Positions 52,154-61,025 are shown, counted from the first letter of the stretch. The stretch is DNA of 64,000 nt from Treponema bryantii (GCF_036492245.1 NZ_AP025286.1:1364001-1428000); one strand, 5' to 3'. The notes: generated by a model from the sequence alone, not told the origin. Numbers and translations are program-made.

Positions 52154-53778
52154 TTAGAAACCTCCTTTACTAAACGGAATCCTACATCAGGATATTTTTG
52201 AGTTTTATCAATGTTTTTATAGTTTGAAATTCTCAAATCATTTGCACCATCCATCCATGAACCACCTTTAACAGTTCTCATTTCTGAGTCTTCTGGAAGA
52301 TTTCTCATAGAAGTTGTCCATTCCCAAACGTTTCCAGACATATCCATGAGTCCCCATGCATTGATTCCTGTCTCAAATGCTCCAACTGGAGATGTATACT
52401 TATATTTTCCATTGCCTTTATAATTTGCTTTCTTTCCCTTTGAAGGATCATCATCACCCCAAGGATAAATAAACTCAGCACCAGCTCTTGCAGCAACTTC
52501 CCATTCATCATCTGTCGGCAGACGAAGAGTTGCATTAATCTGAGTAGAAAGCCATGCTGCATAATTTTCAGCATCTTCAAGAGAAACTCCAATAACAGGC
52601 TGATTAGGATTGTTGTAATCTGAGTTTACAAAATATTCAGGAGTATCTTCATTTCTTGTGAGATAAAGATAAAGTGCATACTGATAGTTTGTTACAGGAG
52701 CTACAGCAATATCAAAAGCTTCAAGAGTTACTGTATGAGCAGCTTCTTTTTTAGCAGCCTTTGCATCGTGTCCAAGGGCACCAACATTAAATTCACCACC
52801 TTCAACATTTGCAAAAGAGTATGTCTGATTGATATCTGAAGCAACAAAGTATCTTGCATCAACTGAAGAGATATTATCAATTGCACGCATCTGAGGAGAA
52901 ACAAATTTTTCTGCTCCGAATGAAGTTGTAATTGTAAGGTCAAGAACACAGTTCAAATATTCTTCTGAAAGAGGGAAGTCAATTTTTGCTGAACCAGTTG
53001 AATCTGTTTTTACGAAAGAAACAACTTCTTCAAGTGTTGATTCTTCAGAAAGAACTGAAACATAAGGTGCAGCCCAGACAGTCTTTAACTTAAGCCCAGA
53101 AACTGGAGTGCCTGCATTATCTTTTACAGTAATTTCAATTTCAGGATTTTCAGAAAGAATACAGTCTTTTACTGAGAATGAAACTTCAAAACCTTCTGCA
53201 ATAGTCTTGCAGATATTTTCAACTTTTCTTGAAAGAAGTTCTGTAGCTCCATCCTGGTATGTCAAAAGATTTGTTTCACCATTTTTTTCGAGTGTGCTCA
53301 AAATTGAAGCTGCAAGTTCGAATTTAACGGCAACATCTCTGCTTGAAATAAGCTTGTTATAATCAGAAACAAGAGTATCACGAAGTTTTTTCTGGAACGC
53401 AGTTTCATTTTTTGTCCAGTCAACTTCTTTAATTCTGTAAACTACATTGTCGCCGCTTTTGCTCTGAGAGAAAGGTTTTATATTACCAAGTCTTTCATCA
53501 ACAACTTCTTCACCTACTGTAATTTTTTTTGCAGCTGGGTCAGAAACACGAACCATTGCAGTTAATGCATTTTCAAGCAGGTCTTTTTTTGCAATAGCGA
53601 TTGAATCCTCAAGGGAAGAACCTTTTCCGTATCCATAATAGAATCCGTCTTCTTCCTTTACCAATTCATTTTTTGGTTTTGATTTTGATTTTGCACTTAA
53701 TGAGCTGCATGCCACCATTGTAATGAACAATGTAAGTGCAATTCGTTTAATCAGTTTCCTTGTGTTTGTTAAACACAT
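52150..53778 (-). CDS. Secreted protein: LPP20-like N-terminus, Ig-like middle, SUMF1/FGE-fold C-terminus
   Basis: 542 residues. The signal (KLIKRIALTLFITMVACSSLSAKSKSK) fits either signal peptidase I (after SLSA) or a weak lipobox (MVAC). Residues 40-120 (FYYGYGKGSSLEDSIAIAKKDLLENAL) look LPP20-like. An Ig-like segment (EIEITVKDNAGTPVSGLKL) is at about 215-290. The SUMF1/formylglycine-generating-enzyme fold fills about 323-540: GGEFNVGALG, HTVTLEAFDIAVAPVTNYQYA, LRLPTDDEWEVAARAG, GLMDMSGNVWEWT, KGGSW, DVGFRLV. This domain contains no Cys, so it cannot use the two-Cys oxidation chemistry; a binding role is more likely. AAGGAG lies 7 bases before the ATG. First gene of the operon. Confidence 0.85.
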   Translation of the reverse strand: MCLTNTRKLIKRIALTLFITMVACSSLSAKSKSKPKNELVKEEDGFYYGYGKGSSLEDSIAIAKKDLLENALTAMVRVSDPAAKKITVGEEVVDERLGNIKPFSQSKSGDNVVYRIKEVDWTKNETAFQKKLRDTLVSDYNKLISSRDVAVKFELAASILSTLEKNGETNLLTYQDGATELLSRKVENICKTIAEGFEVSFSVKDCILSENPEIEITVKDNAGTPVSGLKLKTVWAAPYVSVLSEESTLEEVVSFVKTDSTGSAKIDFPLSEEYLNCVLDLTITTSFGAEKFVSPQMRAIDNISSVDARYFVASDINQTYSFANVEGGEFNVGALGHDAKAAKKEAAHTVTLEAFDIAVAPVTNYQYALYLYLTRNEDTPEYFVNSDYNNPNQPVIGVSLEDAENYAAWLSTQINATLRLPTDDEWEVAARAGAEFIYPWGDDDPSKGKKANYKGNGKYKYTSPVGAFETGINAWGLMDMSGNVWEWTTSMRNLPEDSEMRTVKGGSWMDGANDLRISNYKNIDKTQKYPDVGFRLVKEVSK

Positions 53779-53888
53779 AATTAATCTCCTTATGCGAAAA
53801 GAATTCGCACAAATATAATATTAAATTTGATTTAGGACTTTATTAATTAAATTGGAAAACTTTTAGGAATTAACTGATAACTTTGACT

Positions 53889-53916
53889 TTAATAGTATTT
53901 TTAAATAACATGTCAA
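53889..53916 (-). promoter_or_regulatory. Promoter of the SUMF1/ABC operon
   Basis: Minus strand TTGACA (53916-53911), N16, TATTAA (53894-53889). Gives a leader of about 105 bases. Confidence 0.55.
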
Positions 53917-54049
53917 CCTCCATAATAAGGAACAGTTTTTTCTGAAAGCAGATTTTAAAACTGTTACAAATTTAGTTAACAATGTTTAATTATTAATGGT
54001 TACCGCAAAATCAAAAAAAATCAAGATAAAAACATATCATATTACTAAC

Positions 54050-54061
54050 GAAAACGTTTTC
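54050..54061. promoter_or_regulatory. Operator-like palindrome
   Basis: GAAAACGTTTTC, a perfect 12-base palindrome with the central CG typical of LacI-family operators. No regulator gene lies nearby, and a chance origin in AT-rich DNA is possible. Confidence 0.35.
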
Positions 54062-54110
54062 TTAGCATAAAATTTTCACATTTTTTAATTTTTTTTCTTA
54101 TAAAAATCAC

Positions 54111-54137
54111 TAAACAAAATTTTCATAATTCCGATAT
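54111..54137 (+). promoter_or_regulatory. Sigma-28 (FliA-type) promoter of flgN-flgK-flgL-fliW-csrA
   Basis: TAAA (54111-54114), N15, TCCGATAT (54130-54137), against the consensus TAAA-N15-GCCGATAT/A. Start near 54145, about 30 bases before flgN. The genes behind it are typical late flagellar genes. Confidence 0.78.
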
Positions 54138-54175
54138 TCAAAGGGAATGACCATAATTTTAAAAGAGGTTTTGAG

Positions 54176-54613
54176 ATGGACGAATTAATTAATGAATATT
54201 CAACAGTTCTTGCAGAGGAAGAAAATCTTCTTGATCGCCTTACAGAAAAACAGAAAATGCTTCGTAAGGCAATAACAGATAAGGACTGGGAAAGTCTGGT
54301 TGGACATATAAATGAAGTAAATCTTATTTCAGACAGCTTTCAGAAATTCGATGTTCGTCGTGATGAAATTCAGGAACAGCTTAAAACAGATGAGATCAGA
54401 CCATATTTTGATCGCTTAGGTCGTCTCCGTACAAAACTCCTTAAATGCAAGGTAGAAAATCAGGTCATTTCAAATTATGTAAATGTAACTCGTGAGTTTA
54501 TTGCAGAAGTAGTAGAGAAGGCTCTGCCACAGACCCGCAATAAAAATTATACGAAATACGGCACTATCACAAAATCAGAGCCTGCAAGCGTTCTGGTAAA
54601 TGTGAGGGGGTAA
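54176..54613 (+). CDS. flgN: Flagellar chaperone FlgN family protein
   Basis: 145 residues, helical throughout. FlgN binds the C-termini of FlgK and FlgL and keeps them export-ready in the cytosol. Sequence signs are weak, as usual for this family: DELINEYSTVLAEEENLLDRLTEKQKMLRKAITDKDWESL, then LRTKLLKCKVENQVISNYVNVTREFI. The call rests mainly on size, helical pattern and its place 3 bases before flgK. An AAGAGG lies about 8 bases before the ATG. First gene behind the sigma-28-type promoter. Confidence 0.82.
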   Translation: MDELINEYSTVLAEEENLLDRLTEKQKMLRKAITDKDWESLVGHINEVNLISDSFQKFDVRRDEIQEQLKTDEIRPYFDRLGRLRTKLLKCKVENQVISNYVNVTREFIAEVVEKALPQTRNKNYTKYGTITKSEPASVLVNVRG

Positions 54614-54616
54614 AAT

Positions 54617-56491
54617 ATGGGATCAACATTTTCTGGAATTGAATTAGGAAAACGCAGTATTATGGCAAATACAGATGCCATCACAACTGCAGGTCATAAC
54701 ATTTCAAATGCAAATACTGAAGGTTACAGCCGTCAGAGAGTTCAGATAAAGGAGTTTGATCCTCTTTATAAGCCTGATCTTGAACGACTTGAGCGCCCTG
54801 GTCTTATTGGACAGGGTGTTGATGTTCAGTCAATCAATCGTATACGAGATGAATTGCTTGATGAACGTATTGTTGCCCAGGCAAATCAGGAATCATACTG
54901 GGATACACGTTCAAAATATTACACCATGATTGAACAGATTTATAATGAGCCAGATGATATTTCTGTTCGTTCGAATATGGACAAATTCTGGGAAGCATGG
55001 CAGGAACTTTCTATAAATCCGGAAAGCAAGGCAGCCCGTCAGGCAGTTGTAACTCGTGCCGAAACCCTTACAGATTCAATTAAACAGCGCTGGGAAGCTT
55101 TAGCCGGTGTAGGAAATCTTATTGATGGTGATATTGAAGCAACTGTAAAGCAGGTAAACAGTTATGTACGCCAGATTGCAGACTGCAACGCAGAAATCGT
55201 AAGAAGCCGCGCTATGGGCGATAATCCTAATGATTTGCTTGACCGCCGCGATCTTCTTGTAGATAAACTTTCTAAGTTGATAAATATTTCTACAGACCAG
55301 CGTGATAGTGACGAATTTATGGTGCACGTTGGTGGCCGCGTAATCGTACAGGGAAATATTGCCCGTGAAATTGACCTTGTTCCTCGTTTTGATGATACAG
55401 GATACAGCAAACTTGTATGGAAAGATACTGGAAATGATGCTGTATTCAATGGCGGTACACTCGGCGCACTCGTAGAACTCCGTGACGTAGACGTTCGTAA
55501 TGAAATTCAGACATTAAATACAATGACAATGAACTTTGCTGACCTTGTAAACGATGTACACCGCAATGCAGTTGGCGCAAATAAGGTTACAGGGCTTGAT
55601 TTCTTTACACAGCATAGTTTTGTTGAGAATGCACACGGTAATTTTGACAGAAACGGAGATGGAGAACTTGATACATCATATATTTTCCGTTTTACAGGTA
55701 CAAATGCTCTTGATATGCAGCAGCAGGTTGGAATTGAAGGTGTAATGAGATTCAGCGGTTCAACTGGTGAAGTTCAGGTTCCTTATTTCCACACAGATAC
55801 AGTAGAAACAGTAATTGCCCGCATAAATGACAGTACAAGCGAAGTAAAAGCTTATCTTGATAAGAATAATCACCTTGTTTTGAAGGCTACTACAGCACAG
55901 GATGTAGAGAATCCTGATTTTGTAATCCGTCATGTAGAAGATTCAGGATATTTCCTTGCAGGTTATTCTGGAATCCTTGCAGGAACCGGTGAAGCCGGAG
56001 CTTATGATTTTGCTCAGGCTGATGCAGTAAATGCCCTTGCAGCTGGAAGTCAGTATGCAGTTTCTCCGGTTTATAATCCTTCTGCTTATATCGAAGTAAA
56101 TCAGGCTTTTCGTAACGACGTAATGAGCGTTGCAGCCGGTTATATGGATGCCGCAGGAACAGCTCCAACAGGTGACGGCCGTGCTGCAGTAGAAATTGCC
56201 GCTATCCGCAATACAAGCGTTATGGTTGGCGGTATGAAGACCTTTGATGACTACTTTGCAGATACAGTAACAAATGTAGGTCTTAAAGGTGAACAGGCAG
56301 AAACAAATCTTTTGAGTCAGAATGCAATTATGGATGATCTTCGTAATCTTCGTGACTCAATCAGTGGTGTAAATATTGATGAGGAACTTGCCGAAATCAT
56401 GAAATTCCAGCATGGCTATAATGCTGCGGCTAAGTTTATTACAGTCTGGGACAGTTTGATTGATACAGTTATCAACAGATTGGGCGTCTAA
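54617..56491 (+). CDS. flgK: Flagellar hook-associated protein 1 FlgK
   Basis: 624 residues. FlgK joins hook to filament. The N-terminal helix region is diagnostic: GSTFSGIELGKRSIMANTDAITTAGHNISNANTEGYSRQRV. The C-terminal partner helix is GVNIDEELAEIMKFQHGYNAAAKFITVWDSLIDTVINRLGV. The middle (about 330-580) is a variable exposed domain. Within it residues 344-352 read DRNGDGELD, an EF-hand-like loop that could bind Ca2+. It is exported through the flagellar type III pathway, so no signal peptide is expected or seen. In spirochaetes it would act in the periplasm. Confidence 0.95.
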   Translation: MGSTFSGIELGKRSIMANTDAITTAGHNISNANTEGYSRQRVQIKEFDPLYKPDLERLERPGLIGQGVDVQSINRIRDELLDERIVAQANQESYWDTRSKYYTMIEQIYNEPDDISVRSNMDKFWEAWQELSINPESKAARQAVVTRAETLTDSIKQRWEALAGVGNLIDGDIEATVKQVNSYVRQIADCNAEIVRSRAMGDNPNDLLDRRDLLVDKLSKLINISTDQRDSDEFMVHVGGRVIVQGNIAREIDLVPRFDDTGYSKLVWKDTGNDAVFNGGTLGALVELRDVDVRNEIQTLNTMTMNFADLVNDVHRNAVGANKVTGLDFFTQHSFVENAHGNFDRNGDGELDTSYIFRFTGTNALDMQQQVGIEGVMRFSGSTGEVQVPYFHTDTVETVIARINDSTSEVKAYLDKNNHLVLKATTAQDVENPDFVIRHVEDSGYFLAGYSGILAGTGEAGAYDFAQADAVNALAAGSQYAVSPVYNPSAYIEVNQAFRNDVMSVAAGYMDAAGTAPTGDGRAAVEIAAIRNTSVMVGGMKTFDDYFADTVTNVGLKGEQAETNLLSQNAIMDDLRNLRDSISGVNIDEELAEIMKFQHGYNAAAKFITVWDSLIDTVINRLGV

Positions 56492-56517
56492 CGGAAAATA
56501 AAGAGAGGAACTAGAAT

Positions 56518-57762
56518 ATGCAGAGAATCAGTTCACAGATGAATAATAACAATACTCAGAGCAGTCTCCGCCTTCAGGAGAGCCGCCTGAATCGTGCTAA
56601 TAACCAGATCGGGTCTCAGCACAGAATCCAGCAGCTTCGTGATGATCCTATTGCGGCCGGCCATTTGGTGCGATATCAGTCGTATCTTGGACGCGTAAAT
56701 CAGTTTGAGAAAAATGCGCTGACACTTTCTGATCAGTTTACTGTGCGTGAAGGCTATATGACTGATTCTCTGGAAATTATGCAGCGCGTACGCGAGCTTG
56801 CTGTAACTGGTGCCAATGGAATTTATACAAAAGAAGATATGTCTAATATGGCTACTGAGGTTGATGAGCTTCTGAAGCAGCTTGTGCAGAACGCAAATGC
56901 GGTAAGCGCGGACGGTAATTCAATCTTTGCCGGAACAAATACTAAGGCAACTGCTTTTGATATTGAAATGGGAAATGTAGAGGGCAGTGGAGTTCCTCTT
57001 ATTAAGAATGTTCGCTACAACGGAAATATTGATGTAAATCGTGTAGAAGTTGATGAAGGAAAATACCTTGTAAATGATAATGCCGGAATCAAAACTTTCT
57101 GGGCAGAAAATCAGCAGGTATTTGGTTCCCGTGATGCTTCTCAGTGGCAGGCAAGCAGTGATACAGTTATTTCTGTTGATGGTGTAAAAGTTGAAATTAA
57201 GCAGGGCGACAATGTATATGCCGTTGCTGCAAAAATCAATAATAGCGGCGCTGCTGTAAAGGCTACAATTGATCCTGTACGCAATGCACTTAATTTTGAA
57301 ACAACAGATGCACGTCAGCTCTGGCTTCAGGATATAAGCGGCAGTACACTTGAAGAACTTGGCGTAATAAAAGATGCTTCACAGCTTCCGCCATACAATC
57401 TGGCCACAGGAGCACGCGTCAGCGGCGGCAGCATGTTCGATACAGTCATCGCATTCCGCAACGCTCTCCTTGCAGGTGACCAGGAAAGCATTGGCGGCCG
57501 TGTTCTCGGAGCACTCGACAAAGGAATCGACAGCCTTGTTACCAGAATCGCAAAATCTGGTTCTGAATATGAAAGAGCACAGCTTAATGCAACAAGAAGC
57601 AGCAAACTTGCTCTTGATGTAACTTCAATGGTTAGCCGTGAAGGCGATCTTGATTTTACAAAGGCTATTACAGACCTTAAGATGCTCGACTATACAAATC
57701 AGGCTACCTTGAGTCAGGCTGGAAAAATGTATTCATCAACATTATTAAATTATATGCGTTAA
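56518..57762 (+). CDS. flgL: Flagellar hook-associated protein 3 FlgL
   Basis: 414 residues. FlgL is the second hook-filament junction protein. Flagellin-like terminal helices: RISSQMNNNNTQSSLRLQESRLNRANNQIGSQHRIQQLRDDPIAAGHLVRYQSYL at the N-terminus and TSMVSREGDLDFTKAITDLKMLDYTNQATLSQAGKMYSSTLLNYMR at the C-terminus. A beta-rich central domain (about 150-300) lies between. AGAGGA sits about 8-10 bases before the ATG. It follows flgK by 26 bases and precedes fliW by 30, all in the same operon. Confidence 0.94.
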   Translation: MQRISSQMNNNNTQSSLRLQESRLNRANNQIGSQHRIQQLRDDPIAAGHLVRYQSYLGRVNQFEKNALTLSDQFTVREGYMTDSLEIMQRVRELAVTGANGIYTKEDMSNMATEVDELLKQLVQNANAVSADGNSIFAGTNTKATAFDIEMGNVEGSGVPLIKNVRYNGNIDVNRVEVDEGKYLVNDNAGIKTFWAENQQVFGSRDASQWQASSDTVISVDGVKVEIKQGDNVYAVAAKINNSGAAVKATIDPVRNALNFETTDARQLWLQDISGSTLEELGVIKDASQLPPYNLATGARVSGGSMFDTVIAFRNALLAGDQESIGGRVLGALDKGIDSLVTRIAKSGSEYERAQLNATRSSKLALDVTSMVSREGDLDFTKAITDLKMLDYTNQATLSQAGKMYSSTLLNYMR

Positions 57763-57792
57763 TAAAATCATAAAGCAAACAGGAGATTTTAG

Positions 57793-58236
57793 ATGGAAAT
57801 AGTAACTAAAGCCCATGGAAAAATAGAGATTACTGAAGACAGGCTTATCACAATTCCAGAAGGACTTTTTGGTTTTGAAGAATACACAAAATATGCTCTT
57901 GTGGATTCAGATTATGAACCATTTCTCTGGCTTCAGTCTTGTGAAGATTCAAATCTTGCATTCTTGATTGTAGATCCATTTCTGATCTGCAATGAATATG
58001 AAACAGATATTGATGATGCTTCATTAAAGAAAATCGGAATTACAAAACCTGAAGATATAATTATAATGACAATTGTAACTGTTCCACATGATGGTTCTTC
58101 AATTACTGCTAATTTCCAGGGACCTCTGGTAATCAACAAAAAAAATCATCAGTGTATGCAGGCAATCCTCAGTGATAACAGATGGTCTACAAAGGTTGAT
58201 ATCGTTCAGACTTTAAATCAGAAAGGAGGGTGTTAA
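57793..58236 (+). CDS. fliW: Flagellar assembly factor FliW
   Basis: 147 residues, standard. FliW binds flagellin, and when flagellin is exported it is released to bind and block CsrA, so flagellin translation follows export (known for Bacillus). Signatures: [83 protein letters not shown] lies 7 bases before the ATG. Its TAA shares one base with the csrA ATG: the classic fliW-csrA pair, here joined to flgK and flgL. Confidence 0.97.
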   Translation: MEIVTKAHGKIEITEDRLITIPEGLFGFEEYTKYALVDSDYEPFLWLQSCEDSNLAFLIVDPFLICNEYETDIDDASLKKIGITKPEDIIIMTIVTVPHDGSSITANFQGPLVINKKNHQCMQAILSDNRWSTKVDIVQTLNQKGGC

Positions 58237-58487
58237 TGCTTATCCTTTCAAGAAAAATCGATGAGAAAATTAAAATTGGTGATAATATTACAATTACCCT
58301 GATTGATGTTCACGGAGATCAGGTAAAAATTGGTGTTGAAGCTCCTAAGGATGTAAAGGTATTCCGCCAGGAAGTTTTTGATGCCATTCAGAATGAAAAT
58401 AAAGCTGCTGTTGTTCAGACTGAACAGTCTGGCAATGAAAAGGCAATCAATGCTGTAAGTGCTTTAAGTAAGCTTCTTAAAAAATAA
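58236..58487 (+). CDS. csrA: Carbon storage regulator / translational regulator CsrA
   Basis: 83 residues from ATG 58236, which has AGGAGG 6 bases upstream and gives the canonical [22 protein letters not shown]. The GTG two codons earlier is not needed. CsrA is a dimeric RNA-binding protein that blocks GGA-containing ribosome sites. The RNA-contact region [19 protein letters not shown] is intact, with FRQEVF in place of the common HREEVY. The C-terminal tail (about 25 residues) is longer than in E. coli, as in the FliW-regulated group. The GGA in its own leader could allow self-control (inference). Confidence 0.97.
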   Translation: MLILSRKIDEKIKIGDNITITLIDVHGDQVKIGVEAPKDVKVFRQEVFDAIQNENKAAVVQTEQSGNEKAINAVSALSKLLKK

Positions 58488-58488
58488 A

Positions 58489-59169
58489 TTAAGAAATTGT
58501 ACCGTTAAGTTTGAGCTCAGCCTCACTTGCTCGTAAATAAACCGGACCGTCAAAATCTTTAAGCGGTTCGGCTTTTTTTTCTATAAGCTCTTCTGTCATA
58601 AGAATAAGAGCTTCTGCAGTTTGAGCCGGTACCTCTGGCATCAGGAATTTTATATCAGCAAAAACCGTCTGCAGTTTTTCACAGAGTTTTGTTGCATCTG
58701 GTCCGCAGACAAAGACTGTATCTAAATCTTTTACAGCTTCTGTAATTTTTTCAATTTCATAATCATCATCTTTCAAAAGGATATTTGACCCATCTGAAAG
58801 GCGGGCATAAAATTTATCTTTGTTTGCATCAATGCAGGAAAGTACAGTAAATCCTAAGTTTTTATATGGATATGCATAAGCTTCAAGGCTTGAAATTCCG
58901 TAAACAGGAACATTATAAGCCAGTTCAATTGCTTTAAGAGCTGAGATTCCAAGTCTGAGTCCGGTAAAACTTCCCGGTCCGATTGTAAGAGCTGTTGCAT
59001 TTAATTCTGATGGCTTCAGTTCTGCTTTTTTCAAAAGCTCATCAATTGAAGGAACGAGAATCTCTGACTGTCTCATTCCAATATCATAAGTTGCAGAAAT
59101 AAATTTAGAATCAGTTTTTACTGCGAGTGAGATACGTGTAACTGCGCAGTCCAGTGCCAGAATATTCAT
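58489..59169 (-). CDS. tsaB: tRNA threonylcarbamoyladenosine biosynthesis protein TsaB
   Basis: 226 residues. TsaB is the ASKHA-fold partner of TsaD in making t6A37 on ANN-reading tRNAs. Landmarks: MNILALDCAVTRISLAV, the GIGPGSFTGLRLG-type motif TIGPGSFTGLRLGISALKAI (about 62), VYGISSLEAYA, and a C-terminal RASEAE. It is an inactive-site member: the kinase-type metal residues of TsaD are absent in the family. It lies 9 bases after tsaE and converges with csrA, 1 base apart. TsaD and TsaC are not in this window. Confidence 0.93.
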   Translation of the reverse strand: MNILALDCAVTRISLAVKTDSKFISATYDIGMRQSEILVPSIDELLKKAELKPSELNATALTIGPGSFTGLRLGISALKAIELAYNVPVYGISSLEAYAYPYKNLGFTVLSCIDANKDKFYARLSDGSNILLKDDDYEIEKITEAVKDLDTVFVCGPDATKLCEKLQTVFADIKFLMPEVPAQTAEALILMTEELIEKKAEPLKDFDGPVYLRASEAELKLNGTIS

Positions 59170-59178
59170 TGTTTCTCC

Positions 59179-59610
59179 TTAGATGTCCCCATTATTCCAG
59201 TTTTCAATTTCAATAAGACGGCTTCCATCATCCTGTGGAGTAAGACGAAGTATGATGGTTCGTGAAGGTAATTCTTCCATGATCTTTTCAGACCATTCTA
59301 TAATGCTTACTCCATCTCCATAAATCATATCGTCTGTACCAAGATTGACAAAATCTTCACCGCCTTCAAGACGATAAACATCCATATGATAGAGAGGCAT
59401 TTTTCCGTAATATTCGCTAATCAGACAAAAAGTAGGACTTGTGATGGTATCTGTGATTCCAAGTGCCTGAGCAATTCCTTTTGTGATTGTTGTTTTTCCT
59501 GCAGCAAGTGTTCCCTGCATTGCAATAACATCGCCTTTTTTAAGCTTATTGCCGATGCGTACACCAAGTGCAATTGTTTCTTCTGGAGAATTAGTTGTAA
59601 AAGTCAACAA
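59179..59610 (-). CDS. tsaE: tRNA threonylcarbamoyladenosine biosynthesis ATPase TsaE
   Basis: 143 residues, standard. TsaE is the P-loop ATPase that drives the TsaBD complex. Walker A GTLAAGKTTITKGIAQALG (about 35) matches the G.LGAGKTT.VRG pattern. SPTFCLISEY and YHMDVYRLEGGEDF (about 75) are the family signatures, and GVSIIEWSEKI the C-terminal one. It overlaps the small hypothetical gene upstream by 7 bases and tsaB follows at 9 bases. Confidence 0.95.
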   Translation of the reverse strand: MLTFTTNSPEETIALGVRIGNKLKKGDVIAMQGTLAAGKTTITKGIAQALGITDTITSPTFCLISEYYGKMPLYHMDVYRLEGGEDFVNLGTDDMIYGDGVSIIEWSEKIMEELPSRTIILRLTPQDDGSRLIEIENWNNGDI

Positions 59611-59867
59611 GGCAGTCTGCCTTCAAGCTCTTCTGTAAAAATATATTCAAGCAATGCCTTTTTTACCGGGATAAGAGGGTAGTTAATAGGCTGTGGGAAT
59701 GAGAGCTCAATAATCTTTTTTCCCATAGGGCTTGTTTCAATGCTAAAGAAAATCTGAACTGTATCTGTGCTTGTAGGAAACTCCATTACAGCATCACAAG
59801 TGTATTTTCTGAGATAGAAAATCTGCCCTTCTTCGCGCTGAATGTTTTGTAGCTCAATGACTCTCAT
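59604..59867 (-). CDS. Small hypothetical protein
   Basis: 87 residues, no signal or membrane segment. Beta-rich (QIFYLRKYTCDAVMEF, TDTVQIFFSIETSPMGKKIIELSFP) with a helix at the end (VKKALLEYIFTEELEG). I do not recognise it. Its coding nature is supported by its overlap of 7 bases with tsaE and its place within a tightly packed minus-strand run. A link to either motility or t6A cannot be told from sequence. Confidence 0.65.
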   Translation of the reverse strand: MRVIELQNIQREEGQIFYLRKYTCDAVMEFPTSTDTVQIFFSIETSPMGKKIIELSFPQPINYPLIPVKKALLEYIFTEELEGRLPC

Positions 59868-59911
59868 ATTCTTATAGAATACTCCAAAATATCGCTGTTA
59901 TCAAGTATTTT

Positions 59912-61021
59912 CTACAACTCATATTTATAAACAAGAGTGTGAATCCTGTTCTTTGTTGCAAGAGAAATCTGTACAAACTGAATATGAAGTGCCAGTTTTC
60001 CGGTTGGAAGTCTTCGGGTTCTTCGAATCATTCCAACTATAGTTTCATCAATACCAGTATCTGGAAGTATAACGCCTATGTATTGCTTTTCCTTAATCGG
60101 AAGGTCTGTCTGAATACAGCATCCACCTGCAGAAATGTTTGTAAGTTTTCCCTGATATGATTTTTCAGAGAACGTATACTCTGATTCGCCTTTCTGAGGT
60201 TTATCAATATGTTTAACAGATTTAAAATGGCATTCCTTTTCAAAAAAGTCTCGTTTGTAATGTCGCTGTGCCTGACATTCAAGCTGTTCTGAATGAGAGA
60301 GTACCATATAGAATTTTCCGTCATTTCCTTCGTTATAGCGGATAATTCTGGTAACTAAATTATAGGAAAGTCCATCTGAAGTTCTGAAGGTAAATCGGCT
60401 TCGTGTGAGCAGTTCTGGTCTTCGTGGTGATTTATATATGAACTCAGGAATCTCTGCTGTAAAGAAATCTTTCTGATTCTGAGTTACTGTAAACGGATAC
60501 TGTTCACCTTCGTTTGATATATAAAATATAAGTGTCTGCTCGGCAATCTGTCTTGTTGAAAGAACTTTTTTGTACTGAGCAACTATCATTTCGAGCTTAA
60601 AAAGTGTAGTGAAGAAATTATTAAGTTTTTCGTCGTTGAAAAGATTCTGCTGCTTCATTATTTCATAAGCATTGCGGAATAATTCATTTACTTCATTGTT
60701 GCTTTTGATTGAATAAAGAATGTTATTTGAATCAGTTATTCTACAAACATCCCATAGAGTGTCAATTTCGATTTGGGAAAGGTTGTTTTCTTTTCCAAGT
60801 TTCTGAACATCCTTGTATTTTGTTTTGCGGTTTCTTTCTTTTTCGATATATTCTTCTGATTTATAATAATTCTTGATCCTCATAAAGATTATGAAGACAA
60901 CTCCAAGAACTGCTGCGAATGCAGCCAGAAGAATCAGAATTATTACTATATCCGGTGCATGAGTTTGTCGTGCTTCTATTGGGGAACCGCTACCTGAACC
61001 TAATAAAAAAAGCATAGGCAC
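59912..61021 (-). CDS. Membrane-anchored PilZ-domain protein (c-di-GMP receptor)
   Basis: 369 residues. A short N-terminus, one transmembrane helix (about 24-47, IVIILILLAAFAAVLGVVFIIFM), a helical cytoplasmic part (50-160), a YcgR-N-like beta domain (about 165-255) and a PilZ domain (about 256-369). The c-di-GMP motifs are intact: RxxxR as RHYKR and NxSxxG as NISAGG. PilZ receptors tune flagellar rotation or export in response to c-di-GMP. Here the gene is in the same run as fliD and flaG, 4 bases from the 61026 gene, which argues for a motility role (inference). Confidence 0.9.
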   Translation of the reverse strand: MPMLFLLGSGSGSPIEARQTHAPDIVIILILLAAFAAVLGVVFIIFMRIKNYYKSEEYIEKERNRKTKYKDVQKLGKENNLSQIEIDTLWDVCRITDSNNILYSIKSNNEVNELFRNAYEIMKQQNLFNDEKLNNFFTTLFKLEMIVAQYKKVLSTRQIAEQTLIFYISNEGEQYPFTVTQNQKDFFTAEIPEFIYKSPRRPELLTRSRFTFRTSDGLSYNLVTRIIRYNEGNDGKFYMVLSHSEQLECQAQRHYKRDFFEKECHFKSVKHIDKPQKGESEYTFSEKSYQGKLTNISAGGCCIQTDLPIKEKQYIGVILPDTGIDETIVGMIRRTRRLPTGKLALHIQFVQISLATKNRIHTLVYKYEL

Positions 61022-61025
61022 CTCT

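Larger units (their letters stand above)
53779..54175. other. 397-base divergent control region
   Basis: AT-rich, with no gene. It holds the SUMF1/ABC operon promoter (53889-53916, minus), a perfect palindrome GAAAACGTTTTC (54050-54061) and the sigma-28-type promoter of the flagellar operon (54111-54137). Confidence 0.7.
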
